Below are positions 1 through 10,375 of a DNA stretch of 64,000 bases, piece by piece. A program made the position numbers and the translations under genes. The first letter of the stretch is position 1; each line of letters starts with the position of its first letter. The notes under the pieces were generated by a model. It made no database searches and was not told the DNA's origin. It saw only the letters and a program-made list of their open reading frames with translations. The DNA is from Marthasterias glacialis (Eukaryota; Echinodermata; Asteroidea; Forcipulatida; Asteriidae), in NCBI GenBank assembly GCA_911728455.2, contig OU452219.1:501001-565000 (forward strand), in the 5' to 3' direction.

Positions 1-1081
1 CAACTTTCCTGTATTTAAGAAACATACAATAAAATTGCAGACATTGTGTGTTTGATCAAACTTCATGCCTGTTTTACGTTTTTATCGTTTTTTTTTATTA
101 GGCTATTTTGATTTTTTTTTTTGGGGGGGGGGAATCTGCTTTTTTATTCTGTTTATATGTTTTTTTTTACAGAGAAGGAAACATTTTTTCAGGTTGATTG
201 GTGCCTGTGTTAGCTTGCTAATAAATAAGCTTTGGAATACTTTCTTTTACTTGGATTATTTGCCATTCCATGAAAGCTGAAATAAATGAATCTGTGGAGA
301 CTTGTCGTATGATGGAGGGTTGGAAGAAAGAAGCAAGAAGCTAAATGTTGATGCTCAGCTCTTTGGGCACCTACTGATGAGGACCTTTGTGTAGCAGCGA
401 ACAATTCCTTTTGAATAGTATAGTAAAATGCATCACAATATCAGTTGTCACTCACAATTCACCATTTGCTACTCAGTATTACCATTCAGTGTGCACAAAA
501 CTTACTCAGTCTAAATAGTTTGCTATGCAATATTACTGGACTCATTCCCTGTGTATGAACCTAACTAATGGGCTGTAGCTGCTTTCTATGTTAGATTCCC
601 CATGTGCAGTGATGATGATGAATACTATTTTAATTTATAGAACAAGGTGCCAGACTATTTCTCAATCCAGCCTCTGTTTGGTTTCATATTGATTTAAATG
701 GAAGAAAAGCAAATATAATCTGTGGAAGGAATATCAATCAGTGTCACATTGGAAACTAAGTACTTTGACATGATAATGATTGAGAAAAAAAATCTTGTGT
801 ATTCTGATATGACTTTTTTTTATATGACGTTTGTGTTTTGAGGGAACCCACATTCCCTTTAGATGACTCATTTTGATGAGTCGCAAATGATACTCTGGTA
901 TTTCTGCCAATTAAACACATTATCACATTCTAGAATGTAACAATATCCATGCCCCCAGGACAATATCCCCAACATTCTTACCAGAAATACATAGATGCGT
1001 ATCACCTGGTGCTTTGTTGTTCACCGGTGCCCCGACAAACTGAAACTCACCCCCACCTGTTTCTGTCATTCTGGTTGCTAG

Positions 1082-1222
1082 GGTGTCTGGCTCACATGAC
1101 AGCACGATACGGGTGTGGTCCATGGAGGACTACCAGTGTCTGAGGGTATTGAGACATCATAGAGATAGTGTGTCATGCCTGGTGTTTGATGGCCGCTTTG
1201 TTACCAGTGGATCTGCCGACAG
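1082..1222 (+). CDS. WD40-repeat protein, internal exon (first seen in window)
   Basis: The exon follows a pyrimidine-rich acceptor ending in TTGCTAG (1075-1081) and ends at AG|GTACGT. It opens with one base that completes a split codon, reads 46 codons and donates two bases of an Arg codon to the next exon. The translation starts VSGSHDSTIRVW and runs to FVTSGSAD. It holds the end of one WD40 blade (IRVW at residues 9-12 of the joined fragment) and most of the next (DSVSCLVFDG then SGSAD, residues 28-46). WD40 blades build beta-propellers that act as protein-binding platforms. The pattern CLVFDG.FVTSGSADR.IR resembles F-box/WD proteins of the Cdc4 type, but no F-box is visible because the 5' exons lie upstream of the window. 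Family is certain; the orthologue is not recognised. Confidence 0.92.
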
Positions 1223-1227
1223 GTACG

Positions 1228-1470
1228 TCAATCAATCAATCAATTGTTTATTTTGCACTCAATCGATTAAACAGCACATAAATATACCATTATGAAGTAA
1301 ATAAAGGTGATTAAAGTTTTGAGGGTCTCCAATCAGCAAAGCTTGTGTAGACACCGCCATTACATGTGTAGAAAACTCATTAAATGTGCAGCTGATGTTG
1401 CAGGTGGCATGGGACCAAATGTCTAGAAGGTATGGCCGTTGGAGTGAGGATACAAACATGCAGTTTGGAT
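1228..1470 (-). repeat. Probable LINE/SINE 3' end with (TGAT)n tail
   Basis: Read on the minus strand, a non-repetitive stretch ends in AATAAACAATTGATTGATTG, that is, an A-rich 3' end followed by a TGAT tetranucleotide tail (1228-1244 on plus). This is the usual look of the 3' end of CR1/L2-like LINEs and the SINEs they mobilise. The tail stops about five bases inside the intron, right after the donor of the exon at 1082. No reverse-transcriptase frame is present, so this would be a 5'-truncated copy. The family is not identified. Confidence 0.35.
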
Positions 1471-2227
1471 GTCTAACTATATATATAAATTACAAGGCTT
1501 GATGAGCAAGGCCAAAGTAAAACAAATATGCTGCCTACACTGTGATTTATTTTACATTGATACCAAACGCCACTAGCGTACCTTCTGGCAGTTGCTAGCA
1601 AATGAGAAACACAACACTGCAAATCAATTATAAACTTGCATATACTCCTCTAAGTGTGCCTTTGTGAAAAATACTTCAAATGCTTTCCAAGAAAGTTAGT
1701 TGCAGTTTGTTGAAATAATTGCCCAGAGAGATATGAGGGACCTGTGTTTAAATGAACTTCTGGTTCACTTTACAATCATACAGTGGTGGCAAGTACATAG
1801 CTGTAAAAGCCAGACATTTAGAATTTCATAATATTAGTTTAGACAAATATGAGAGTTTATGAGTTACTTTTAAATTCTGAAGAACGATCTGAAACTTCTT
1901 CTTTACAAAACTCTTCAAGAGTGTGACATGAGTCACGATGAGATTCTTAATATGTAACATTCCTGTGGGGCATGTAGATGACTTGTAGGGAAGACAGATG
2001 TTTCTGTAGTTATTTAAGCTTTGAAATCAGAGTTGATGTTATATCTCTTAAAATAATGATATCCCATCGGAATGCCAAGTGAAATTTGATGTCAAATGTT
2101 CACAGTGAATTAATCTTCAAGCTAAAGTTTTGTTAATTTTTGCAGAACAATAAAGAGCAAGCAAAATAATGGGAGACGACAACTCTAATGTCAAAGCAAA
2201 CTGATTAAACCTGATTTTTGGATACTT

Positions 2228-2277
2228 GAACACAGTTGACCAACCTCTGCATGAACACAGTTGACCAACCTCTGCAT
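2228..2277. repeat. 25-bp exact tandem duplication
   Basis: Two adjacent identical 25-bp copies containing GTTGACCAACCTCTGCAT. A recent local duplication within the intron. Confidence 0.85.
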
Positions 2278-2611
2278 GACTCTAAAACTAAGCTCCCGGC
2301 TCCCCCTCCACACCTATTTCCCAACAATGTTGTTGCTCTCCACCAGACCAAGAAATGTAAACACCGCCCTCTGTTGTCATCAGAAAGCCAATTTTAACCT
2401 GGCACTCAATTCATGTCCTGAGCTAGAACATAGAGGAAGGCTAGACTAGCGATGTTTTTATACTTTGCATAAATTGGAAAGAATTCAAGGTGTCAAATAG
2501 CATTCAGCACTGATGCAATTGAAATGACAGTTTTAAATTTAGTTTACTGAGCAGTGTATGGAGTTGATGGTTTGTTTATATGCCAAGATAATCGGGCAGG
2601 GATTTGTGTAA

Positions 2612-2639
2612 GGGTAAGGGTGGGGGTGGGGGGCGGGGG
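2612..2639 (+). repeat. G-quadruplex-type G-run
   Basis: Five runs of three or more G separated by one to three bases (GGGTAAGGG, GGGGG, GGGGGG, GGGGG) on the plus, transcribed strand of the WD40 intron. It meets the usual pattern for an intramolecular G4. Confidence 0.6.
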
Positions 2640-3321
2640 CGATTTGAAATTCAAAACCATTTGAAAGAAACACACCTAGATGATCAAAGTTGTGTGCAAA
2701 TTGCTTTGATGTGCACATAGTATGGTGATTATTTGCGAGACTGAGATAAAAAAAGTTATTGAATCAGAAAAATATTTCAGCTCCAAAGTTCGAGAATAAT
2801 TCGTATAAAAACATGTGTCACAATCATTAAGGCTCCTGTGGAAAGGTGTTGTTTAGAGGTGTTAATGGAGCAACCCAACTGGGATATACTTTTACCCCTG
2901 TTTGGAACCCAGTGAGGAAATCAACGGTCCCCAATCGGGAGAACCCTTGGGCGACAGCAGCACTCAATTTGATGTCTTGAAACAAGGCATTAAATAAGAT
3001 CAATGTATTTTTTCCATAATAGTTGTGACCCAAGTGTTGCAAGGTTTTTCCTTGACAGTCATAAAACTTTTTATTGACGTACTAGATAAAAAACAGTCCA
3101 AATATGAATATAAGACACCACATATAAGACAGTCCGTTCTTCAATAAGTCAGAGTCAATACTTTTCCAAAAAGAGATTATTATAAGACAATCTGATAAAG
3201 TTATCAAGTGTCCATCTTCACCATGCAATTGAGACATTGAATCCAGTAAGAATTACTTATAAAAAGGAACCCATACATGTAGAACATGATCCTATGGTAT
3301 ACAACTGTTGAATGCGTGTGA

Positions 3322-3430
3322 GTGCATTATCGCAGAATATAACCACGAGGTGAAATCTGGACTATCCACTTCACGAGGCGAAATGGAAAAGCCAAATTTC
3401 ACTGAATAATTATATTCTGCGACAATGCAC
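3322..3430. repeat. Foldback with 21-bp arms
   Basis: Left arm 3322-3342 (GTGCATTATCGCAGAATATAA) pairs with 3410-3430 with one mismatch around a 67-bp loop. The loop carries two related GAGG(T/C)GAAAT segments (3348-3355 and 3375-3382). Consistent with a short non-autonomous element; no clear target-site duplication was found. Confidence 0.55.
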
Positions 3431-3463
3431 AAACAAAATGCATTAAATATATATTTTATATTA

Positions 3464-3838
3464 CTGACATATATAGATCCTTGTCATTTGAAATTTTTTC
3501 ACAATAAACACAAAATACAGACGGTTCCTCGTCCACCCCCCATAATTGCTTTAAAAAAAACTTCTAAACAATGTTGACAACTCCATGTAGACACCAACCT
3601 TGTGACACAGACGCACTATATTTTGTATGTACTCCATGCTCACGTGATAACCAATATTATCTTCAAGCAAACTTAAAGCACAACTTCAAATAGCACAATA
3701 CGCAGAGTAACTGTTGAATGGGAAATACTGTTCCTCATGGGCGAATGGGACTTTTTGATCGCTGATGCGGATGGGAGTAGTAGTGAATGTCACGTGATGC
3801 AAGTTCCACCAATCAAATGACAAGGATCTGTATGTCAG
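3464..3838. mobile_element. MITE with ~26-bp terminal inverted repeats and TTA duplication
   Basis: The left end 3464-3491 (CTGACATATATAGATCC then TTGTCATTTGA) is the inverted complement of the right end 3813-3838 (TCAAATGACAAGGATC then TGTATGTCAG), with few mismatches plus a two-base length difference. The element is 375 bp and is flanked on both sides by TTA (3461-3463 and 3839-3841). It has no coding capacity. A 3-bp TWA-type target duplication is typical of PIF/Harbinger-derived MITEs, so that assignment is likely but rests only on the duplication. Confidence 0.7.
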
Positions 3839-4275
3839 TTATAGAATTCCAGATAGAGAAAAGCGTAATCCTCAAACTTAGAAATAGTGTACACCAGTGA
3901 ACAAAATGTGATTCAGATTCATGGCAGATGCTCAGTCAGGTTCAAATTTACTCTAATTGGGATATAATTTGTCACATTTGCCCCATTAGCCATGTGTACA
4001 TTCAAGTGTTTCTATGTTGGGAAGAGAACAGGGTTCCAATATGGCTCAAAATATACCCCAATTGAGAGAGTTTTGAATTGTTTAATTAGACATGTTATCT
4101 GCTTTGGGAAAGATATTCTTACTACAGCATGTATAGGTTTGTGTACCATGTTTATGTGGCCTATTAGAGGGGTGTCTTGATTGGGTGCAATTATGTCTGT
4201 GTTTGGAGAGTAATTCTTTCCCAGTTGGCTGGTATATCAAATTCCTGATAGATGCCAGATTCAACGGGCAAATTG

Positions 4276-4308
4276 TTTTTTTTTTTTTTTTTTTTTTTCC
4301 CCCCCCCC
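4276..4308. repeat. Poly-T / poly-C tract
   Basis: 23 T followed directly by 10 C. A slippage-prone homopolymer junction inside the intron; also a place where assemblies are often wrong. Confidence 0.9.
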
Positions 4309-4329
4309 GTCTCTTTTTTCTACGCAACC

Positions 4330-4490
4330 AAGTGGTTCACTGACAAATCATGCACGGAATTTGACAAAATTATTTTGTGCTGCGTGTAGTATTTTCGCAA
4401 AAGGCATAATTGCGTGCTCTAAAAATGATTGATTTGCTCGTAAAGATGGCGGACTTTACACTATATGACGTGAAGTAGGAACTATCGATA
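4330..4490. repeat. Dispersed repeat, copy A (second copy near 47.3 kb)
   Basis: Shares with 47265-47385 the ordered blocks CATGCACGGAATTTGA, a GCATAA...TTGCGTGC/TTATGCGTTC segment, TTTGCTCG/TTTGCCTG and TGACGT.AA.T.GGAACTAT. Copy A also contains AAGATGGCGGACTTTACA. The same order and orientation in two places 43 kb apart show a dispersed element; the superfamily is not known. Confidence 0.55.
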
Positions 4491-7400
4491 TTCCGCAACA
4501 ACGACCCTATGATATGCAATATCCTCAAGACAGACTATGCCTTGTGTTTTACTCTTTAGAATGAGGTTGTGTAGGGGGGAAGTAATAACAGGGTCATGTT
4601 ATCGCTAATCACTGGGAGGAAGTCATCTTATCACTCTAATATTCCAGTCAATTGACTCAGATCTGGCCAGTGATTGATGCTGTACAGATAGCCCCATTAT
4701 AATCTTAAACCCCAGCTTCAATTTCCAAGGACAAAAAACATATCGGTGGCTATTACTGCAATTTATCTTTCAGTAACATTATATGCATTCCTGAAGTCTG
4801 GGGTTTTAGCTTTGATGGTGACCGGCTGCGGCCTAGAAAAACCAGTGGGTAAAAATGGTGAAAACATCCCACCAGCTCATAAGGGGCTAATCTCCTAGGG
4901 TGACCTCCATGTCATCCATAAAGGTGAATAACAAGTACACAAAATACTCATCCAACTTTGTGACATACTCTGGATCTGGTGACACAAGGCAGAATAGTAG
5001 AGCAGAAAGACTTAGAAGAATCGGCTGTAGGGATGATTTATGGATGTTGTAAATCAAAGTGGTGGTTTCTGGGGTTTGATATCACCTTGATGCACCACCA
5101 GGTGTGACTTTCAGCTGGTAAGAGTTGGTAATGATAGTATGGGGAGTTCTGATTTGGCATTGGCCTGATTGCCCTGGTAGTATCATCAACAAATCCCTGA
5201 CCCTACCAGGTAGGTAAAGGGACCTTAGGGAATCACCATTGAATTCAAGGCATCTATTTTGGGGGGGAGTTCAAGTTGTTTTGTTTGACGTGGTAACAGA
5301 CAGTTGCTACCAAGGGCTGGCCACCTAGAATGCAGGTGTATTGTCTTGAATCATTTGATCCTTCAGTCTTAAATACAGTTCACATAGAAAAAATGTTTAC
5401 AAAAGTCGAATGGTTGAACTCCACTGGTCTGTGTTGAAGGTTTTAAGATTTTGTGATGTGGTGACACTGTGACCACGATCTGGCCACCTACCTGCAGTTT
5501 CTGCTTGTGTAGGTAAAAGCTTGGTTTGTTTCCAGTAACCTAGTGTGTCATTTTAGCATGACTTTGAGTAATGTTTACAGGTTTTTTTTGTCTTCCATTT
5601 AATGTGCTAACAGACGGATTGTACCATGAATTGGCCACCTAGAGTGCTGGTTTATTGAAGGATGTTTAATACACCAGAAATCATCCATAAAATGTTCCCC
5701 TTTTCCTTGAATTTTCAAAAACGAAACAATGTTATCTCACAACACTTCCAAAGGTTTATTTTTCTCAAACATTTCTTAAAAATGTTGTTACATTACACAA
5801 AGTTACACCCTATATTTTGGAATAGAATTTCAAATGATCGACAATTTATCAGAAAGATACAACCTATGTTATCGACCCTAAGACAGTATCTTCTTTTAAT
5901 ACTGATCATAACTGATTCTGTGTTGTTGCTAAATGTTTCCAAACCCACTACATTTGGTGCTCATTTCCTGAGCCAGGACAACCAGAATACCAATTGGGAT
6001 TGGATTGCACCAGCCAGTCAAATTCAAGAAATGTGAGATCTAATGTATACTGCATTCATCTTCATCTTTGTAGCAGGCCACCATGTAGTGGGGTGTCTGA
6101 CTGCTGATAATAAGTCCAAACACAAGTCCAGTAGCTAAGTCTGTTGTCTTGTACACATCTTGGTATTGAATTGATGAGGCTGGGTGTTTTTTTATAAAGG
6201 GAAGATCTGTGATATCATTATTATGATTTTTCCCTTTGCCTTACAAGGCAAGAGAAAATAACATTCAGACCTTAAACATGCCAGCATTGTAGGTTAGGCT
6301 TTGAAAACGAGGTGCTTTTTCTGACCTCTTTTGTGTCTAGAATATTAGGAATTTGTAGAAAAAAGAAGAGACTAATTTCAAAAAGTGTTTACAGTAGTAA
6401 AATTTGCATCGAAAATTGGTTTTAAACTCAATGCTGTTTGTTGTTTGTCAAGTATTTATATACCTGCAAAGTTTCCAGGAACTGAGGCTGCCTGTAAATT
6501 TGTCATCACATTGGACTTTCCTTATCCTAGTTCAATTTCACACTGCATGAGAAGCAATCATCATGTTAGACAATGCATGGTGCTTGGAATATCCTGTGTA
6601 GAGTCTTGTACTGATAAGCAGGAACAATTCTTGGAATGAGGCTCTAGAAGACTTCTAGGAGTGAAAGGAGCGGAGTGTGGCAGGATGGGAAGAAGATGAT
6701 AACATCTTGATAAATACATCCATACACGTAGGCCCTATTGAGAAATAGATAGAGAACTTACAAAACAGGATTAGCAATATTATAAAAAAATATATATATA
6801 TCAAAAAACGATTAATTTAAAATCGCAAAGCTCACTGATTTTAAAGTTCATACTGGTATCCTTCCCCGAAGGAAATATATTCATCTGAAATGCTGTCAAT
6901 GTTGAGAAAATAGCCTTTTAGTCTGCTAGATGAGTAGCACTGGCTACACACACAAATGAGCATAATTTTTGTCATGTGATCGGCTGAATGCTGCGTCTTT
7001 TATTATTAGTCAGTTAATCGTAACAGTTGGGACTCGTCATGAATGTGCACAGGTGATCATCAAATGATGCCATGCGGTCATTGACGTCAGTTGCACCATA
7101 GCATTACAAGAACCGGATATGGTTGCACTGAAGTCTATATCTGGCTGCTTGTAATTGATGATGTGGTCACAGACATTTCTTACACCAGAGGTGAACAGCT
7201 CCTTTAAGATGTTAAGGACTGATTAGTAATGAAGGCCATATGACATCCTCATCAAGTAACCTGCAGGTAGACCTCCCTAAAAGCCTCTTCCAACCATCCA
7301 CCCCCCCCTTCACAACACCCTGGTTTCCTGTGCTCAACACATGCACCAATTATCCGCTTCGTTCACATCATGGCCCCCCTAGCGATGAAAATTTGTCCCA

Positions 7401-7835
7401 ATTTCCTAAGATGAGGGCGTGTAATTTGGCTTCCGAGGATAAGAGAGAGTCTGAAAATGCAAAGGTCTCAATGAAATGCATCATTCATAATAAGCCCAAA
7501 TAAAGGTTTGACATAAACTAAATTATTGAATAAAAAATAAAATCCTAAAATCAAGCATCCAGAGAAGTTACATGTATAATCACATCTGAAAGTTGTTGTG
7601 TTCCTTGAAGATTGCTTTGAGTTTTGCATATGCGTGTTTATATTTATAACACCCCTTACAAAGATTTTGCCTTTTAAATTGGTTTAGAACGTGTCGCTTG
7701 ACATTTCTTATTTTTACTAAAAAGCTGCACAAACGTGACACGCTATACCTGTAGCAAGCCATGTACTATACCATAGCAACCATTATACTATACCCATAGC
7801 AACAGCAGTTTCTTGGTACCTAGACGTCTAGGCAC

Positions 7836-8038
7836 AACATATGTATGGGGTGTTAGAAAACAAATATTGACTGCTTTTACTGGCGCTATGGATAAAACTA
7901 GGATTCCTTTGGTGATACCTGGAGCGTTGTTTCTTCCCTCGGCTATGATAGAATGCGCCCGGGATCACCTCGGGAGTCATAGTTTTAACCATAACACTTG
8001 AAGCAGTCAATATTTGTATACTACTCTCAAACCCCTGG
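7836..8038. mobile_element. Foldback/MITE-like element with ~59-bp arms
   Basis: CAAATATTGACTGCTT (7861-7876) is the perfect inverted complement of AAGCAGTCAATATTTG (8001-8016). Inward similarity continues as an imperfect inverted repeat (7861-7919 against 7958-8016), leaving a loop of about 40 bp. Weaker outward similarity reaches roughly 7836 and 8038. A 14-bp perfect palindrome CCTAGACGTCTAGG lies just outside at 7819-7832. Frames crossing it on both strands are by-products of the palindrome, not genes. Confidence 0.65.
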
Positions 8039-8172
8039 CAGAATTGATACACATGTGTAATCACACCAGAGAGTTGTCAGTCTTTTAGGGTTCAGATTGA
8101 TTTCTGTACTTGTACAATGTATGCTCAAAGATCCAAAGGAAGCCCAGTTTTATTGGGCAGCTTACCATTCCT

Positions 8173-8592
8173 GTGGCGTGTCATGGCTAAGCGGTCTAGT
8201 GCACTGAAGTCAAGTTCTGATGGCCAAGTCATTAGTGTGGGTTCGAATCCCTGTCATGACACTTTTGTTCTTGGGCAAGACACTTAACTATAATTGCTTC
8301 TCATCACCCAGGGGTAAATGGGTACTTGCGAGGGTAGAGATTGTTAATGTGAATGATTAGCAGCCTGTACACCAAATTGGTTGCCGGTGCTGCATACTCC
8401 AAAGGAGTGGAAATGGTGTCAGGAATGAATAGGGGTTGTAATAGTGTAAGGCACTGTGATACAATGTTTGAAAGCACCTAATAAATGCCTATTATTATTG
8501 ATTGTTATTGATTATTATTGATTGTTATTGATTATTATTGATTGTTATTGATTATTATTGGGTGTTATTGATTATTATTGACTATTATTGTT
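8173..8592 (+). mobile_element. tRNA-Leu(CAA)-derived SINE, copy 1
   Basis: The 5' end is tRNA-like at 8179-8261. Acceptor arms TGTCATG (8179-8185) and CATGACA (8255-8261) pair perfectly. The A box TGGCTAAGCGG is at 8184-8194 and the B box GGTTCGAATCC at 8240-8250, with a long variable-arm region between them as in class II (Leu/Ser) tRNAs. The related copy at 9.0-9.3 kb preserves the stem and loop CCAGA-CTCAAGT-TCTGG, giving anticodon CAA (Leu). After the tRNA part come a unit beginning TTGGGCAAGACACTTAA and a simple ATTGTTATTG tail. RNA polymerase III promoter boxes are intact here; activity is unknown. Confidence 0.85.
8490..8592 (+). repeat. ATTATTATTG/ATTGTTATTG tail array
   Basis: About ten 10-bp units alternating ATTGTTATTG and ATTATTATTG (a 20-bp higher-order period), forming the 3' tail of the SINE just upstream. 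Confidence 0.85.
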
Positions 8593-8782
8593 ATAGTTAT
8601 AAGCAAAATTCTTTTGATTAAACAGCCATTTTTTCCAGATTAATGATCAGTTGAGATATATCTTCCTTTTTTTCCATGCATAGATAAGATATAACATCTT
8701 GATTTCTTTGAAGTATAAAATACTTCTTGATCTTACTAATGATGCATGATCATTACCTTGATGTCTTCTCTTTGGTTTTCAG

Positions 8783-8864
8783 GACAATTCGAATGGTAAA
8801 CATTTTAACCGGGGAATGTGTACTCAAGTTATCGGACTACATAGATGCAGTTACAGCTCTGGAT
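8783..8864 (+). CDS. WD40-repeat protein, second exon
   Basis: Acceptor TTGGTTTTCAG, donor GAT|GTAAGT. The first G completes the Arg codon left open by the exon at 1082 (phase 2), then 27 codons read TIRMVNILTGECVLKL followed by SDYIDAVTALD. The exon completes one WD40 blade: TIRMVN stands where TIRVWD is usual, so the signature Trp-Asp is replaced by Val-Asn. It then starts the next blade. It ends in phase 0. Residues 48-74 of the joined fragment. The match to the flanking exons in frame and in blade periodicity is what supports so short an exon. Confidence 0.9.
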
Positions 8865-9035
8865 GTAAGTCCATCTTTCAAAGTTTCCTCTCTAAGCGTT
8901 GTTTTTCCTCTTTTATTAATAATACTCAGTTCTTATATAATACTTTATCTGTCGGTGTCTCAAAGTACTTATTATTTTAATGACTTGTATGCAGAGCTAT
9001 TTGAAGTAGGAGATCCATCAATCTTCTGCCATCCA

Positions 9036-9269
9036 TGCTAGAAACACCAGGGCAGACCCCTTCTCTTATCAATAAGTGTATTGGGTTCTTTGACGTACAT
9101 TACACAACACACGAGACCTACGGCTTAATGTCCCATTCAATGGACAAAGCAATTATGGGCAAGTGTCTTGCTCAAGGACACAAGTGCCATGACCAGGAAT
9201 CGAACCCACACCCTGACAACACCAGAACTTGAGTCTGGTGCACTAGATCGCTTTGCCACGACACTCCAC
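9036..9269 (-). mobile_element. tRNA-Leu(CAA)-derived SINE, copy 2
   Basis: On the minus strand: an A-box region GTGGCAAAGCGATCTAG, then CACCAGA-CTCAAGT-TCTGGTG (anticodon stem and loop, CAA), and the B box GGTTCGATTCC (plus 9196-9206). The same body as copy 1 follows (CTTGAGCAAGACACTT) and a longer 3' part through GGGTCTGCCCTGGTGTTTCTAG. This copy lacks the long TTATTG tail and keeps the most complete tRNA-like head of the three. Confidence 0.85.
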
Positions 9270-9654
9270 GAAAAATACAAATACACATTTTGAACATGAG
9301 ATTTGTAAATATTGTGAGGGCCCAATAGCATCTACAGCTACAATGCAAAATGCTTATCAGACTTATTTATTGGGCAGGGCAGCAGTCACAACAATGTGAA
9401 AATAAACAGCATTGGATAGTACTCCATTTCTGCTTTTGGTAGTAAATATCTATGTAAAGCAAATTGATATGCTTACTAACATTATGAAATGAATACCTGT
9501 AATGTAGGCCTATTGACACCATCAACGTTGGATTCATGTCGAAATCTATACGGGTCAACTCTGTGTTGACTCAGTAAAATTTCAACACAGTTCAAATCTG
9601 CTCTGCCCTGTGAAATCAGCTTGTGGGTTACATGTGTAACTTTCCACTCGTGTA

Positions 9655-9917
9655 TTGTGCGATCATTCACACTGCCAGGGTCCTACACGGATCCAAGCGA
9701 AAAACTCCCATGCTGCATTACTGCAGATCGCGCCACGCACTCAACAGAGATCGAAAATGAACCCCGGTGTGTTCACACTACGGCGTTCGACACGTGTTGA
9801 AATTTTTCGACACGGATCGAGAGCTCTCAACCCACCTCCCAACCAGGGTTGGTTTCGACACGGATCAAGTACTACTCTACACAGGTCAACACTGGATCGA
9901 AATGTCGTAGTGTGAAA
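9655..9917. repeat. Inverted/degenerate repeat with CACGGATCGA segments
   Basis: TTCACACTACG (9772-9782) pairs perfectly with CGTAGTGTGAA (9906-9916). Inside are repeated CGACACGGATC segments (9808 and 9857 regions) and related ACACGTGTTGAAAT. A third TTCACACTGCC occurs near 9665. The block looks like a small foldback element; it ends 170 bp before the acceptor of the third exon. Confidence 0.5.
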
Positions 9918-10085
9918 GGTCAGTTAAGCTTACAGGAATCGGACCCGTGTCCAACACAAACATTTTTTGGCAGTGTCTTTGTATCTATAGTAATGTCTCT
10001 ATTAATCCTCTGCAACACACTCAGGATTGTCATCTTGAACTCTTGAGATGAATGATATGCTAACCATATCAACATTTCTTTCCAG

Positions 10086-10252
10086 GTGCAAGGGGATCTG
10101 ATTGTAGGGGGCACATTAAGTGGCAAACTCTTCTTCTGGGATAAATTCTCTGGTAGGGCAGTAGCTGGTGTTCAACCCCATGATACTACCATCTTCAAGA
10201 TTGTCTTCCTACCCAAAGGGCGAGGCGGGGCTAGATTCCTCACAGCTGCAGG
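10086..10252 (+). CDS. WD40-repeat protein, third exon
   Basis: Acceptor TTTCTTTCCAG, donor GG|GTAGGT. Reads 55 codons from VQGDLIVGGTLSGKLFFWD to GARFLTAA and ends with two bases of a Gly codon (phase 2). It completes a blade that closes with LFFWDKFSG and covers most of the next (PHDTTIFKIVF then GGARFLTAAG). Residues 75-129 of the joined fragment. The insertion LPKGRGG between the two central strands is Gly/Arg-rich and probably a surface loop. The most typical WD signature here is FFWD. Confidence 0.93.
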
Positions 10253-10375
10253 GTAGGTCACTTCAAATCATTTTTTCCCCAATCTTCCAGGCATTTTTAC
10301 CCCTCAGCCCCATAGGCTGAAGGTATTGTCATACCCTACACGTCCGTCCGTCTGGAAACTGGGCACATTCTGTTT

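Larger units (their letters stand above)
1223..8782 (+). other. Intron 1 seen (7.6 kb, phase 2)
   Basis: Donor GTACGT and acceptor TTGGTTTTCAG. The reading frame resumes exactly across it, giving SADR|TIRMVN, so no exon is missing. The intron holds a probable retroelement 3' end against the donor, a short tandem duplication, a G-quadruplex-type run, a MITE, two foldback elements, a poly-T/poly-C run and a tRNA-derived SINE, each listed separately. In the stretches 1480-2220, 4500-7750 and 8600-8780 nothing else was recognised; the open frames there are AT-rich and unlike protein. Confidence 0.85.
8865..10085 (+). other. Intron 2 seen (1.2 kb, phase 0)
   Basis: Donor GTAAGT, acceptor CATTTCTTTCCAG. 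It contains a minus-strand SINE copy and an inverted repeat around GACACGGATC segments, both listed separately. No other feature was seen. Confidence 0.85.

Noticed and set aside
5662-6036. 124-codon frame in intron 1
   Set aside because: AT-driven composition (Phe, Ile, Lys, Asn), no domain, inside an intron whose flanking exons join perfectly.
8179-8261. Functional tRNA-Leu gene
   Set aside because: The acceptor stem pairs, but the anticodon arm is damaged and the same head with a common body recurs twice nearby, so it is a SINE head.
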